Part shown: piece by piece, positions 34,364-43,752 of the stretch
Layout: each line of letters starts with the position of its first letter
Numbering within the stretch: the first letter of the stretch is position 1
Assembly: GCF_029931775.1 (NCBI RefSeq)
Contig: NC_079320.1
Location: 78,510,656-78,574,655 of the forward strand
Reading direction: 5' to 3'
Source: Euleptes europaea
Taxonomy: Eukaryota; Chordata; Lepidosauria; Squamata; Sphaerodactylidae
Length of the DNA: 64,000 nucleotides
The notes under the pieces: model-generated
Databases searched by the model: none
What the model was told of the DNA's origin: nothing
What the model saw: only the letters and a program-made list of their open reading frames with translations
Position numbers and translations under genes: made by a program

Positions 34364-34612
34364 TAGGGTTGCCAGGTCCCCCCGGCCATCAGAAGGGGAT
34401 GGGGGTGGGGTAGGGTTGCCAGATCCAGGTTGGGAAACTCCTGGAGATGGGGAGATGGAGCCTGGGGCAGACAGGGACCTCAGTAGGGTACAATGCCACA
34501 GAGTCCACCCTCCAAAGCAGCCATTTTCTCCAAGGGAACTGATCTCTGTAGTCTGGAGATGAACTGTAATTCCAGGGGATCCCCAGGTCCCACCTGGAGG
34601 TTGGCATCCCTA
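34364..34612. mobile_element. hAT-type MITE with doubled left terminus
   Basis: TAGGGTTGCCAGGTCCC at 34364 is followed 47 bp later by a second TAGGGTTGCCAGATCC at 34411; the single right end is TTGGCATCCCTA. The 8-mers outside the whole unit, CTTCAAGG and CTCCAAGG, match 7 of 8. It therefore moved, or was joined, as one unit. Confidence 0.75.
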
Positions 34613-34671
34613 CTCCAAGGAGCCTTCCTCCAACTTAAGAAGCTCTTTCTTCCAACTTTGCTTGGTGGAGT

Positions 34672-34892
34672 GAACACATGAAGTTGCCTCATACTGAATC
34701 AGACCCTCGGCCCATCAAAGTCAGTATTGTCTACTCAGACCAGCAGCGGCTCTCCAGGGTCTCAGGAAGAGAAAGGTCTTTCACATCACCTACTTGCCTA
34801 GTCCCTTTAACTGGAGATGCGGGGGATTGAACCTGAGACCTTCTGCATACCAAGCAGATGCTCTACCACTGAGCCACAGCCCCTCCCCAAAA
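34672..34892 (-). repeat. tRNA-Ala-like SINE (family D), in the SMIM20 intron
   Basis: GAACACATGAAGTTGCCTC at the left, CAAAGTCAGTATTGTCTAC, GGGATTGAACCTGAGACC, ACCACTGAGCCACAGCCCC at the right. Confidence 0.9.
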
Positions 34893-35007
34893 GATGGGGT
34901 AGGATCAATCCCACTTGCTTGTGAGTAAACCTGCTTAGGATCAGACTGTTCAGTGAGAGGGCAACATTATTCACATAAGCACACCCCAAGTGATCATTTA
35001 GAGATAC

Positions 35008-35064
35008 CTGCAGGCTGAATGTCTTCCTGGATAATACCGGCTCGGTTTACCGATTGCTCCTTTT
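35008..35064 (-). CDS. SMIM20: SMIM20 coding exon 2
   Basis: Fifty-seven bases on the minus strand between an acceptor (TCTCAG above 35064) and a donor (GTATCT below 35008). Two bases complete the Lys codon begun in exon 1. The exon then reads [18 protein letters not shown] and leaves one G that exon 3 completes to Gly, so both junctions are phase 1 as in human. The recalled human segment is KEQAINRAGIVQEDVQPP; differences are conservative. This exon carries most of the phoenixin region. It lies about 7.2 kb from exon 1 and 1.5 kb from exon 3. Confidence 0.95.
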
Positions 35065-35432
35065 CTGAGAAACACAGAAATGCTGTAGTCAATGTCAATC
35101 TCATAATTCACTTGCTCACAAAGATGCAGCGAAGGATGGAAGATGATCGCAAACCCAGGCCCACTCAAAACAGACATCTCAACTGGTTCCCCAGAACAAT
35201 ATGTTGACCAGATGGTGGGATGTTGCTAGAATTACCCACCCCCAGAGAAGCTTCTCCCTGTGTTTCTAAGGAAGACATTGTTCTGGATTTGTCTCCTCTG
35301 AAGGCAAGTAATTCTGTTCTCTCTGTGTGTTCAGAGTGACAGAAGGATCCGATCCCACTCAGTGCAGAGTCTCAGAAGGACTAGAAGGAAAGAAGGCAGG
35401 AGCAGAGAATCATTGTTGGAACAAAGTGATCA

Positions 35433-35575
35433 TGACGGGTAGCCGTGTTAGACTGTCTGTAGCAGTAGAAAAGAGCAAGAGTCCAGTAGCACCTCAAAGA
35501 CTAACAAGATTTCTGGCAGGGTAGGAGCTTTCGTGAGTCACAGCTCACTTCTTCAGATACCTGAATAGTTGTCAG
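35433..35575 (-). mobile_element. Penelope-like fragment with hammerhead
   Basis: Minus strand: GTGAGCTGTGACTCACGAAA followed by CCAGAAATCTTGTTAGTC, CTACTGGACTCTTGC, TAGACTGTC-like end and ACGGCTACCC. It is the second PLE end family in this window, also seen at 43607-43752 and 52903-53117. Confidence 0.8.
35520..35562 (-). ncRNA. Hammerhead ribozyme motif (second family)
   Basis: Minus strand: GGTAT, CTGAAGA core, GTGAG-CTGTGA-CTCAC helix II, GAA, AGCT (self-complementary helix III), C, CTACC. Helix I pairs GGTA with TACC, with one mismatch next to the core. All core positions are intact. Confidence 0.7.
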
Positions 35576-35610
35576 CATAAGCAGAAAAGCAGACTAGTAG
35601 TTAGCATAAG

Positions 35611-35865
35611 CAGAGAGCCAGCATGGTGTAGTGGTTAAGAGCGATGGTTTGGAGCGGTGGACTCTGATCTGGAAAACTGGGTTTGATTCCCCACTCCTCC
35701 ACATGAAGCCAGCTGGGTGACCTTGGGCTAGTCACATTCTCTCAGCCTCACCTACCTCAAAGGGTGTCTGTTCTGGGGATGGGGAGGGAAGGTGTCTGTA
35801 AGCCGGTTTGATTCTTCCTTAAGTGGTAGAGAAAGTTGGCATATAAAAAACAACTCTTCTTCTTA
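35611..35865 (+). repeat. tRNA-derived SINE (family A)
   Basis: AGAGCCAGCATGGTGTAGTG to TTGGCATATAAAAAACAACT and TTC repeats; the middle GCGG segment is shorter than at 24905-25208. Confidence 0.92.
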
Positions 35866-36085
35866 GATCAGAGCGGTGGTCCATCGAGTCCAGCATTCTG
35901 TCTCACACAGTGGCCAACCAGTTACCCTAGAAGGCCAATAACAGGGCACAGAGGCCGAGGCTGTTCCCTGATGTTGCCTCCTAACACTGGTGTTGAGAGG
36001 TCTGCTGACTCTGAAGGTGAATGTTCCTTTTAGTTACCATGGCCAGTAGCCACTGATAAGGCATTCTCCACAAACACAAGAACAT
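35866..36085 (-). repeat. LINE 3'-end fragment (CR1/L2-like)
   Basis: The reverse complement reads CTATGGTAACT-like, CATTCACCTTCAGAG, GTTACCCTAGAAGG-region and TGGACTCGATGGACC, a worn LINE 3' UTR. Confidence 0.5.
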
Positions 36086-36294
36086 GACTTGTTCGTAGGC
36101 TCTTTGGGCTCAGAAGCATCTTTATTTAAATGAATATAATTCTCGTAGGACACAGTTTGGAAACAACTGTTTTAGGCACTGGTCAAAGCTGGACTTTTTC
36201 AAGGGGAGGGGAGAAAGTACTACTACCACAGTCACTGAAACTGCTGAAATATTTAAGACTCTGATAACAGCTAAAAAGAATGTGAGTCGTCTTA

Positions 36295-36572
36295 CGGCTG
36301 TTACCGCACTAGGTATTCCCAGCGATGTATTAAGAGTTTGAAAATGTTATAAAAAATACTGTTCGCACTTTCTATGTATTCCCACCCATGTATTAAGAGT
36401 TTGAAACTGTTATAAAAAATACTGTTTGCACTTTGTTTGGCCCCTTTAGCTGTGAAGACGTCTTCCAACCATTTTTTAGCCGTGGCATCCAAAAACCCTT
36501 TTAAAGCGATGTTTTTTATAACATTTCCAAACTCTTGATACATCGCTGGGAATACCTAGTGCGGTAACAGCC
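36295..36572. mobile_element. Tc1/mariner-type MITE with internal tandem duplication
   Basis: Inverted ends CGGCTGTTACCGCACTAGG and CCTAGTGCGGTAACAGCC extend into a long stem (TATTCCCAGCGATGTAT). TA flanks both ends (36293-36294, 36573-36574), as for mariner-like elements. A roughly 64-bp segment ending in TACTGTTYGCACTTT is repeated in tandem. Confidence 0.8.
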
Positions 36573-36788
36573 TACATTAGAAGTACGGCTTGGATCTGAA
36601 GCACCACAAATGGAGCCATGCTACAGCAAGAGCCTCCTACATAAGGCTCGCCAGCAGCTGCACAGTGGAGATCACAGAGGACCTTGTAAAAGACCATGAC
36701 ATTATTTTATTTCATAGGATTTTTCTCTGTCCTGCTTAACCGATTGCTTCATTTCTCGTGTTCTTCCTAGTTCATGTACTGGGTTTTT

Positions 36789-37098
36789 TTTGTTTTTGTT
36801 TTTAAATTGCCGTCAAGTCATAGTTGACTCATAGTGACCCTGTAGGTTTTTCAAGGCAAAAGTCACAGCTGACTCATGGCGATCCCATAGGGTTTCCAAG
36901 GCAAGAGATGTTTGGAGGTGGTTTGCCTTTGCCTGTCTCTGTGTCATGACCCCAGTATTCCTTGGAGAGCTCCCATCCAAGTACTAGCCGGGTTCAGGGC
37001 TGAGAGTGTGTGGCTGGCCCAAGGTCACCCAGCAAGGGACCTGGGTTTCACAGGTCCCAGTCCAACACCTTAACCACTACGCCACGCTGGCTCTCACG
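36789..37098 (-). repeat. Composite tRNA/5S-like SINE (family C) with doubled tail
   Basis: The BovB-like tail complement appears twice (GCCGTCAAGTCATAGTTGAC, then AGTCACAGCTGACTCATGGCG), followed by CTCCCATCCAAGTACTAGC and head complement CACTACGCCACGCTGGCTCTC. Confidence 0.88.
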
Positions 37099-37542
37099 CA
37101 TTCTGTTTCTAGGATGGAACAAAACTTGATAGCATGTCTGTGGGATGGGGTGGAGGGCTTGGGATAATTTTTGTTACTCAGAAGTAGTTCTTGTAAAAGA
37201 AAAGGTGAGCTGTCTCTGTGCTGGAGAAAGGCAACTTCCCTTCCTCCCCCCTCTAACTGCAGTCTTCCGTGTGTCCCCAACTGCCCTCATACGCATCATA
37301 AGAACAGTTACATATGACTCGCTGCTCCTTTGCTGTCCAAATTTTATCTTCTTTTTAAAGTATTATCTGTTTACCGAATAAATGTGGGAAATCAGTACTG
37401 TGCAATTGTCAACTTTGAGCACTCTGCGGACTAGAAAAAGCTCTAAAGACAGATTGAGTGAGCAGATGCACCCTCTGCTGGTCCTAAATGAGATAACAAT
37501 GAATTCAGAAATATTTATCTGAAGTGAGCTGTGACTTTCAAA
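37099..37542. other. SMIM20 intron 1, no repeat recognised
   Basis: Unique-looking intronic sequence; nothing further seen. Confidence 0.4.
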
Positions 37543-37759
37543 TAGGATTGTCAGGTTTGGGTTGGGAAATACCTGGAGATTTTGGGGGGTGAAGCCAGGG
37601 GAGGGTGGGGTTTGGGTAAGGGAGGGACCACAGCAGGGTATAATGCCTTGCAGCTCACCTTCCAACATAGCCATTTTATCCCGGGAAACAGGTTTCTATT
37701 GTTTGGAGACTGGTTGTAATTCCAGTTCTCCAGCCACTACCTGAAGGTTGACAACCCTG
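37543..37759. mobile_element. hAT-type MITE
   Basis: TAGGATTGTCAGGTTTGGG to GGTTGACAACCCTG, flanks CTTTCAAA and CTCACAAA (6 of 8). Confidence 0.8.
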
Positions 37760-37773
37760 CTCACAAAAGCTCC

Positions 37774-38115
37774 TCTTGAAACAAATGCTGTTAAGTCTTT
37801 AAGGTGTCACTGGACTTTTATTTTATTTTAAAATATCTCCAGACCTCAGCTACAATCTTATTATTGATCAAATATAGGACTTTCTGTATGCAAAGCATGA
37901 AAATCCACACACATGCATTTTGAATAGTGGTCCTAAATGCCACGAGGTCTATATTTCATATTTGGGAAAGAATGGGGGGGGGGTATAATCCAAAAGCTTG
38001 CTAAGGGTCCTTTTGTACGCTATGCAGGAGTGTTCCGTTCTTCCAGAAGAAGGGAGAACAGGCGATGGAATTGTTCGCCCATTCCCAATCCAGAAATAAT
38101 CCAGAAATAATTCAT
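37774..38115 (+). repeat. Duplicated segment, copy 1
   Basis: About 340 bp, from TCTTGAAACAAATGCTG to AGAAATAATTCAT, repeated at 40947-41274 with only scattered differences. The family is otherwise unknown; it looks like a local duplication. Confidence 0.9.
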
Positions 38116-38700
38116 TTTTCGATGAAGCCAAGCAAAGACGCAACCACGGGTACATGTGAAGAAATTGTGCAGCATTTACTATTTTATGCCCTGGCTTCTT
38201 TAAATGGCTGCCTATTATTGAGAAGTCTTAAGTTATTTCTATGGGTATATTGTATTATTTTGTGAGTCACTGGACCTCCTAGCAGGTTGCTGGAAACCTA
38301 CAGGGAGGCCCAGTGTTAAGTGCTCTTAATCATGGAGACGGAAGCTCCCAAAGAATCCCCAACATGGTGCCCAAGGGACTGAATCCCAAGTAAATCTCCA
38401 CAGGCTCATTCTGTGAGTTGAGGAGTACCCGAGTTCCAATCTCACCTCAGCTATGAAGACAACAGCTGCCTTTAGGCAAGTCAATCTTGCTGCCTCGGTC
38501 CCCACACTGGCGACAATAATACCGGCAGAATCCAGAAGGGGAGCTATATTCGTTTAATGAACTACCTCACTGGAAGAATTTCAAAGGGAGACCTCCAAAA
38601 GAGAAGCTGCAGAGTTGGGAATCGTATACAGATTTAACAGTATCAAATTTGGTTCCAGCAGGGATTGGGAACAGATCCTCAACACAGAAAGTCGCTAGCC

Positions 38701-38907
38701 TAGGGTTACTAGCTCTGGGTTGGGAAATACCTGATTTTGGGGGTGGAGCCCAAGGAGGGCAGGGTGTGGGGAGGAGGGGGACTTCCAACGGGGTATAAGG
38801 CCATAGAGTCCACCTTTCAAATCTGCCATTTTCTCCAGGTGAACTGATCTGTGTCACCTGGTAATAGCGGGAGATATTCAGGCAACACCTGGAAGTTGGA
38901 AACCCTA
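38701..38907. mobile_element. hAT-type MITE
   Basis: TAGGGTTACTAGCTCTGGG to GGAAGTTGGAAACCCTA, flanks CGCTAGCC and CACTAGCT (6 of 8). Confidence 0.8.
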
Positions 38908-38944
38908 CACTAGCTCCATTTAACCTGTTAAAGGTATGTACATA

Positions 38945-39177
38945 CAAGTATGGTATGCACGCATACAGTCAATGTGTGCTCACTTTACAAATGAAACCTT
39001 GGGCCAGTGCCTGGATAAAGGTAGGGTTTGAATCCCATATTCAGCTGAATGGAATGTAACCTGAGAATCGCTCAACAAATGTAGAAAGAAAAATCAAGTG
39101 TGCACTGTATGCACACTGAATGTGTGTACACTGTAACTTGTGAACAGAGGTTGTTTATGCATGGGTACTTTCACTTA

Positions 39178-39219
<42 letters not shown>

Positions 39220-39220
39220 G
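38945..39220. repeat. GGATAAAG-type repeat followed by (CA)n microsatellite
   Basis: Positions 38945-39175 resemble the block at 10370-11080 (CACTTTACAAATGAAAC, CCTGGATAAAGGTAGGGTTTG, ATGGAATGTAACCTGAGAAT). Positions 39182-39220 are a (CA)n tract. Confidence 0.65.
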
Positions 39221-40116
39221 TCTGTCTTGGTTGTTCCTTGGAGTTATGCATGAGTTTTCCCTCCATTAGAGATGACCTCGCTGCCAGCCCTCACAAATCC
39301 TGGACCTTCCCGTTCCTCTGTTAACCCAATTCTTCCCTCTCCCCTGAGCTCAGCCCCGGTGAAATCCCCGTGCAGAAGGCAAACAGCAGGACACGCAAGC
39401 TTAGTTTCACTCACAGCCAATTACAAAGTAGTATGTCCAGAGGCAGGGATTCAAATACTTCCTGCTTCCTCTGAGCTCTTTTTGAGCAGAAGAAAGGCTT
39501 TTTAAAACCAAGGCTTGGATTTCTTCCCCCACCCCTCTTTTCAGATTGCTCCATTTTTTGTTCTTAAAATGTTTTTTCATGCCGCAATTAGATTTGGGGG
39601 TGGGTGGGAACTTTTCTCTCACTACAGCCAATTACGGAGCAGCATTTCAAGGGGCGGGGATTCAAATACTTCCTGATTTGAGCTAGGAGACTGCTGGTGC
39701 ATAGACTCCCCACAGGAAAATGTGGGTCCAGTGAGCAACGAAACTCAAGTAAAATTCCCATGCATAAACGAGCAAAGATACTGTCCTTCTTTCCAGGCGT
39801 TTTAGGCACAAGACTGTCCTTTGTTGTTAATGGGGGCGGGCTGTTAGTCCCCTGCAGCCAAAGCAAGAGTCTTGTAGCAGACTAGAGACCAACACGTTTA
39901 TTACGGAATAAGCTTTCATGAGCCAGAGACCACTTGGTCTGAAGCACGAGGTTGTCATTTCTACTGTTGTTAATACTAACCAATTTTAGCGTCATAAAAA
40001 ATAAACAGGAGTCCTAGGGCATATTTAAAGTTAACAATATTGTATTCCAGGATACAGTTTCTGAACTACAGCCAACTCCAACATACATCCGACCAAGTGG
40101 TCTCTAGCCCACAAAA
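39221..40116. other. SMIM20 intron 1 with decayed PLE ends
   Basis: Positions 39860-39960 and 40025-40110 show PLE-end landmarks on the minus strand (CAGACCAAGTGGTCTCTGGC, CATGAAAGCTTATTCCG). Hammerhead core bases are damaged. AGGCRGGGATTCAAATACTTCCTG occurs twice (39440, 39655), a local repeat. Confidence 0.45.
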
Positions 40117-40329
40117 TGTTTGTTTTTTGCCATCAAAGTCACAGCTGACTTATGGTGACCCGCAGGGTATTCAAGGCAAGAGATGTTCAGAGGTGGTTTG
40201 CAATTGTCTGCCTCTGTGTGGGCTGAGAGAGTTTGGAGAGAACCGTAACATGGCGCAAGTGGGGATTTGAGCCTAGGTTTTCCAGGTCCTAGTCTGACAT
40301 TTCACCACTACATCATGCTGGCTCTCTCT
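40117..40329 (-). repeat. Composite tRNA-derived SINE (family C), middle deleted
   Basis: Tail complement GCCATCAAAGTCACAGCTGAC, AGAGATGTTCAGAGGTGGTT, then GTTTTCCAGGTCCTAGTCTG and head complement CACTACATCATGCTGGCTCTC. Confidence 0.8.
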
Positions 40330-40946
40330 CAAAAAATATGCTAAAATAAATATTCATCTAACATATTACTCATATTACAATCTCTGCATCCACTGAAGTG
40401 AGCTCTAGTCCACCAAAGTTTATGGTGGGAAAAAAACTTGTTAGCCTTTAACATCTATTCCTGGTTATTTTTGCTCCAACACAGTGACTCCCTCTGGCAT
40501 TGTTTTTTTTATTATTGCAAGGATTTCAAGACCATACCCTTTGAATATCCAAAAGCAAACTCTAATTGGTTTCAGATTCTTGCAATCTGAATCCTATCCC
40601 ATTGCTCACTGGATGTCCCACCTGTCGACTGCATTGTTTCACGCTACGTCATCCACTTGAAGCCTCAGTGAAAAGGGGCAAACAATAAACGACATATAGA
40701 AATAAATTTATTATCATTGCTGGTCAAGGCCTGAAACTCCATTCACACATGCAAGTCAACTTTGAATGCAATTTGCGTGTGTGTTAACCATAGGGTTGCA
40801 TGTGTTAACCAAAGGGTTGCCAGGTCCCTCTTCGGCACCGGCGGGAAGTTTTGGGGACAGAGCTATACAGTCCAATTGCCAACGCGGCCATTGTCTGCAG
40901 GTGAACTGATCTCTATCGGCTGGAGATCAGTTGTAATAGCAGGAGG

Positions 40947-41274
40947 TCTTGAAACAAATGCTGTTAAGTCTTTAAGGTGTCACTGGACTTTTATTTTATT
41001 TTAAAACATCTCCAGACCTCAGCTACAATCTTATTATTGATCAAATATAGGACCTTCCGTATGCAAAGCATGTAAATCCACACACATGCATTTTGAGTAG
41101 TGGTCCTAAATGCCACGAGGTCTATATTTCATATTTGGGAAAGAATGGGGGGGGGGCATAATCCAAACAAAAGCTTGCTAAGGGTCCTTTTGTACGCTAT
41201 GCAGGAGTGTTCCATTCTTCCAGAAGAAGGGAGAACAGGCGATGGAATTGTTTGCCAATCCGGAAATAATTCAT
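40947..41274 (+). repeat. Duplicated segment, copy 2
   Basis: Near-identical to 37774-38115. It is shorter at its end because AATCCAGAAATAATCCAGAAA has become AATCCGGAAA. Confidence 0.9.
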
Positions 41275-41452
41275 AGGGTTGCATGTGTTAACCAAAAGGT
41301 TGCCAGGTCCCTCTTCGGCACCGGCGGGAAGTTTTGGGGACAGAGCTATACAGTCCAATTGCCAACGCGGTCATTGTCTGCAGGTGAACTGATCTCTATT
41401 GGCTGGAGATCAGTTGTAATAGCAGGAGGTCTCCTGCTACTACCTGGAAGTT

Positions 41453-41974
41453 ATGTGAAAAAATAGTATTCAGTTCACGCTATTTATGCAAAAGTGCAAT
41501 ATTATTATATACAAGTGCAAGAAGCCAACAATAATGGAGATACATGCAACAAAGTATATACAAGGATAAAGCGTAGCTAACAAGCTACTCATACAGATGG
41601 TCAGTTTCAACCTGGAAAGTCCTTTGGAGGTAAGTACAATGACTTTTCTATTTCTTTCTTCTAGAAAGATAGCGAAATTGAAGCATAGACGCAGCTGGAT
41701 AACGTCAAAGCTGGGGAGCGCCTTCCGGATGATTTCCACGCTTTCGCTGTCTAGAAGACCGCTTCTTCAGCCGATAGACTCAATAAAGTAGTTTTCCCTT
41801 CAATAAACAGTACATATTCCTAGCTAGTATGTCTCTCTCTTCTCCGCGCCCGGTTGGCTGCTTGAATGATGCTGCTTGTATATAATAATATTGCACTTTT
41901 TGCATAAAAAGCGTGAGCTGAATACTATTTTTTCACATAGCTAGTCTATTTAGTATTAGGCGCTTCGTTTTGCT
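41453..41974. mobile_element. Inverted-repeat Penelope-like derivative with 15-bp TSD
   Basis: Ends pair ATGTGAAAAAATAGTATTC with GAATACTATTTTTTCACAT and extend about 60 bp. The right end has a further unpaired 36 bp. A perfect 15-bp duplication, TACTACCTGGAAGTT (41438-41452 and 41975-41989), flanks it. On the minus strand CTGAAGAAGCGGTC ... AGACAGCGAAAGCGTGG has the hammerhead layout. Confidence 0.75.
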
Positions 41975-42059
41975 TACTACCTGGAAGTTGGCAACCCTAG
42001 TTAACCAGGAGCAAGAGACCAGGGGAAAACTCTAGCACTAGACACCCGTGTAAAAACCA

Positions 42060-42720
42060 ACACGGGGAGGGACGATGCGTGAACGCAGCCTCCGAACGAA
42101 ACGCACGTGCAGCCCAGACGCCGCCGAAAGGAGAACCCCGAACGGACCCGGCAGCTAGGTCACGTGGCTCAGAGAGACACGTCACTCTCGGAGGAGAAAC
42201 CCCCCCCGGGCGCGTGCGCAGTGGCCGCGAGGACTTACTGTACTCCTCCGGGCGCCTCAGCGGCCGGAAGTAGATGGGGTAGAAGGCCGCGCCCACCGCG
42301 GCGGAGAACCCGCCGAAGATCAGGAGAGTCCGAGAAACCCGCGCCATGAGGGGGAAACGGGGCGAGGAGGAACCGGTGGGGTCGGGGGGGAAGAGACGAA
42401 CGAGCGGCCGCGCTTTGCCCTCCGCTCTGCCCGCTGCACGGACAGCTTCTCTTTCCTCTTCCGGGGCAACGGGGGGTAGGCCGGTAGTAAAACCCTCTTT
42501 CCCTGTACGGCCGGAAGTGTGGCGAGTAGAAGCGGAAACGCTGCCGGATGCCGGCTCCGTGGGCTTTTCCTGCCCTCTTGTGGGTGGCGCGTGTGAAGTG
42601 CGGTCCAGTCGCCGGCGGTTTATGACGACGACCCCCTTTCGTTTTGAAGACTCGGCTCCCGACAACGTTGCCTCGACGTGGATGTTGAAGTCCCCTCAGA
42701 CAACCAGTCCTCAACGCCCC
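42060..42720. promoter_or_regulatory. SMIM20: CpG-rich promoter region of SMIM20
   Basis: GC- and CpG-dense sequence (GGCGCGTGCGCAGTGG-like, CGGCCGGAAGT, CCGGAAGTGTGG) surrounds the SMIM20 start. CCGGAAG repeats near 42260 and 42510 are ETS-type sites, common at promoters of mitochondrial genes. There is no TATA box near the start. The long frames on either strand across this island are by-products of high GC. Confidence 0.75.
42239..42347 (-). CDS. SMIM20: SMIM20 coding exon 1
   Basis: Small integral membrane protein 20 (MITRAC7) is an inner-membrane assembly factor that holds newly made COX1 during cytochrome c oxidase assembly; its C-terminus is also the phoenixin precursor. On the minus strand the frame starts at ATG (42345-42347, context GCGCCATGG-like) and encodes 36 residues, including LLIFGGFSAAVGAAFYPIYF, the single membrane segment. 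PIYFRPL and EEY are as in the recalled human protein. It ends TACA with a strong donor, GTAAGT, just below 42239 (phase 1). With exons 2 and 3 the product is 67 residues, the human length. The start is certain because the next residues and total length fit. Confidence 0.96.
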
Positions 42721-43026
42721 ATGGAAGACCCTTCTGCGAACTCAGCCAAGGAGACAGTTGGGTAGCAGTGTGGGCAGTGTGTGTGTGTGTGTTAAGCGAC
42801 GTCAAGTTGCTTGCGACTCATGGCGGCCCTATGAATCAATGTCCTCCCAAACGTCCTGTCTTTAACAGCCTTGCTCAGGTCTTGCAAACTGAGGGCCGTG
42901 GCTTCCTTTGTAGAGTCCGTCCATCTCATGTTGGGTCTTCCTCTTTTTCCTGCTGCCTTCAACTTTTCCTAGCATTGGTTCTTGTAGGTTATCCGGGCTG
43001 TGTAACCGTGGTCTTGGTCTTTTCTT

Positions 43027-43069
43027 TCCTGACGTTTCGCCAGCAGCTGTGGCCGGCATCTTCAGAGGA
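43027..43069 (-). ncRNA. Hammerhead ribozyme motif, left arm
   Basis: Minus strand TCCT, CTGAAGA, helix II (TGCCGGCCAC...GCTGGC), GAA, ACGT, C, AGGA. Core intact. Confidence 0.72.
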
Positions 43070-43103
43070 GTAACACTGAAGGACAGTGTCTCTTCAGTGT
43101 CAC

Positions 43104-43146
43104 TCCTCTGAAGATGCCTGCCACAGTTGCTGGCGAAACGTCAGGA
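43104..43146 (+). ncRNA. Hammerhead ribozyme motif, right arm
   Basis: Plus strand TCCT 43104-43107, CTGAAGA 43108-43114, helix II with TGCCTGCCACAGTTGCTGGC, GAA, ACGT, C, AGGA 43143-43146. Core intact. Confidence 0.74.
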
Positions 43147-43606
43147 AAGAAAAGACCAAGACCACGGTTACACAGCCCGGATAACCTACAAGAACCAATG
43201 AACTCTGACCGTGAAAGCCTTCGACAATATTTTTTCCTAGCATGATTGTCTTTTCCAGCGACTCTTGTCTTCTCATAATATGACCAAAGTACGACACCCT
43301 CAGTTTAGTCATTTTAGTTTCTAGGGTCAGTTCAGGGCTGATTTGATCTATAACCCACTGATTTGGTTTTTGTTTTCTTGCAGTCCACAGTATCTGTAAC
43401 ACTCTCCTCCAATACCACATTTCAAAGGAATTGACCTTCAACCTATCAGCTTTCTTTGTGGTCTAGTTTTCACACCCATACATAGTAATAGGGAATAGGA
43501 TGGCATGAATTAACTTGATCTTGGTTGCCAGTGACACATCCTTAAACTTCAGAATCTTTTCTAGCTCCGTCATGGCTGCCCTTCCCAGTCTCAGTCTCCT
43601 TATGAT

Positions 43607-43752
43607 AGTAGAAAAGGGCAAGAGTCCAGTAGCACCTTAAAGACGAACAAAAATATTTTCTGGTACGGTATGAGCTTTCGTGAGCCACAGCTCACTTCTG
43701 AAGAAGTGTCTACTACTGCAGACAGACTAACACGGCTACCCACCGTGAATTA
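43607..43752 (-). mobile_element. Short Penelope-like insert with 12-bp TSD
   Basis: Flanked by TCTCCTTATGAT (43595-43606 and 43753-43764) inside BovB. It has the second PLE end family's landmarks: GTGAGCTGTGGCTCACGAAA on minus and ACACGGCTACCC at the right. The hammerhead core reads CTTCAGA rather than CTGANGA, so it is probably inactive. Confidence 0.85.

Larger units (their letters stand above)
40789..42000. repeat. Composite MITE locus with tandem duplication and inserts
   Basis: A MITE left portion (CATAGGGTTGCATGTGTTAA ... AGCAGGAGGTCT) occurs at 40789-40948 and again at 41272-41432. Between them sits the second copy of the 37.8-kb segment. The second portion continues to CTACCTGGAAGTT, is split by a 522-bp inverted-repeat insert, and finishes with GGCAACCCTA near 41999. 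Confidence 0.85.
42976..43231. mobile_element. Palindromic Penelope-like derivative with 12-bp TSD
   Basis: The same family as 18855-19111. Arms meet near 43086 (GACAGTGTCTCTTCAGTGTC). A perfect 12-bp duplication, TTTTCCTAGCAT (42964-42975 and 43232-43243), lies in the host BovB. The right end carries the full terminus AAAGCCTTCGACAATATT. Confidence 0.92.

Noticed and set aside
42235-42765. Long frames on both strands over the SMIM20 CpG island (139-222 codons)
   Set aside because: They overlap one another in several frames, reflect high GC, and only the 36-residue SMIM20 part matches a known protein before a strong donor.
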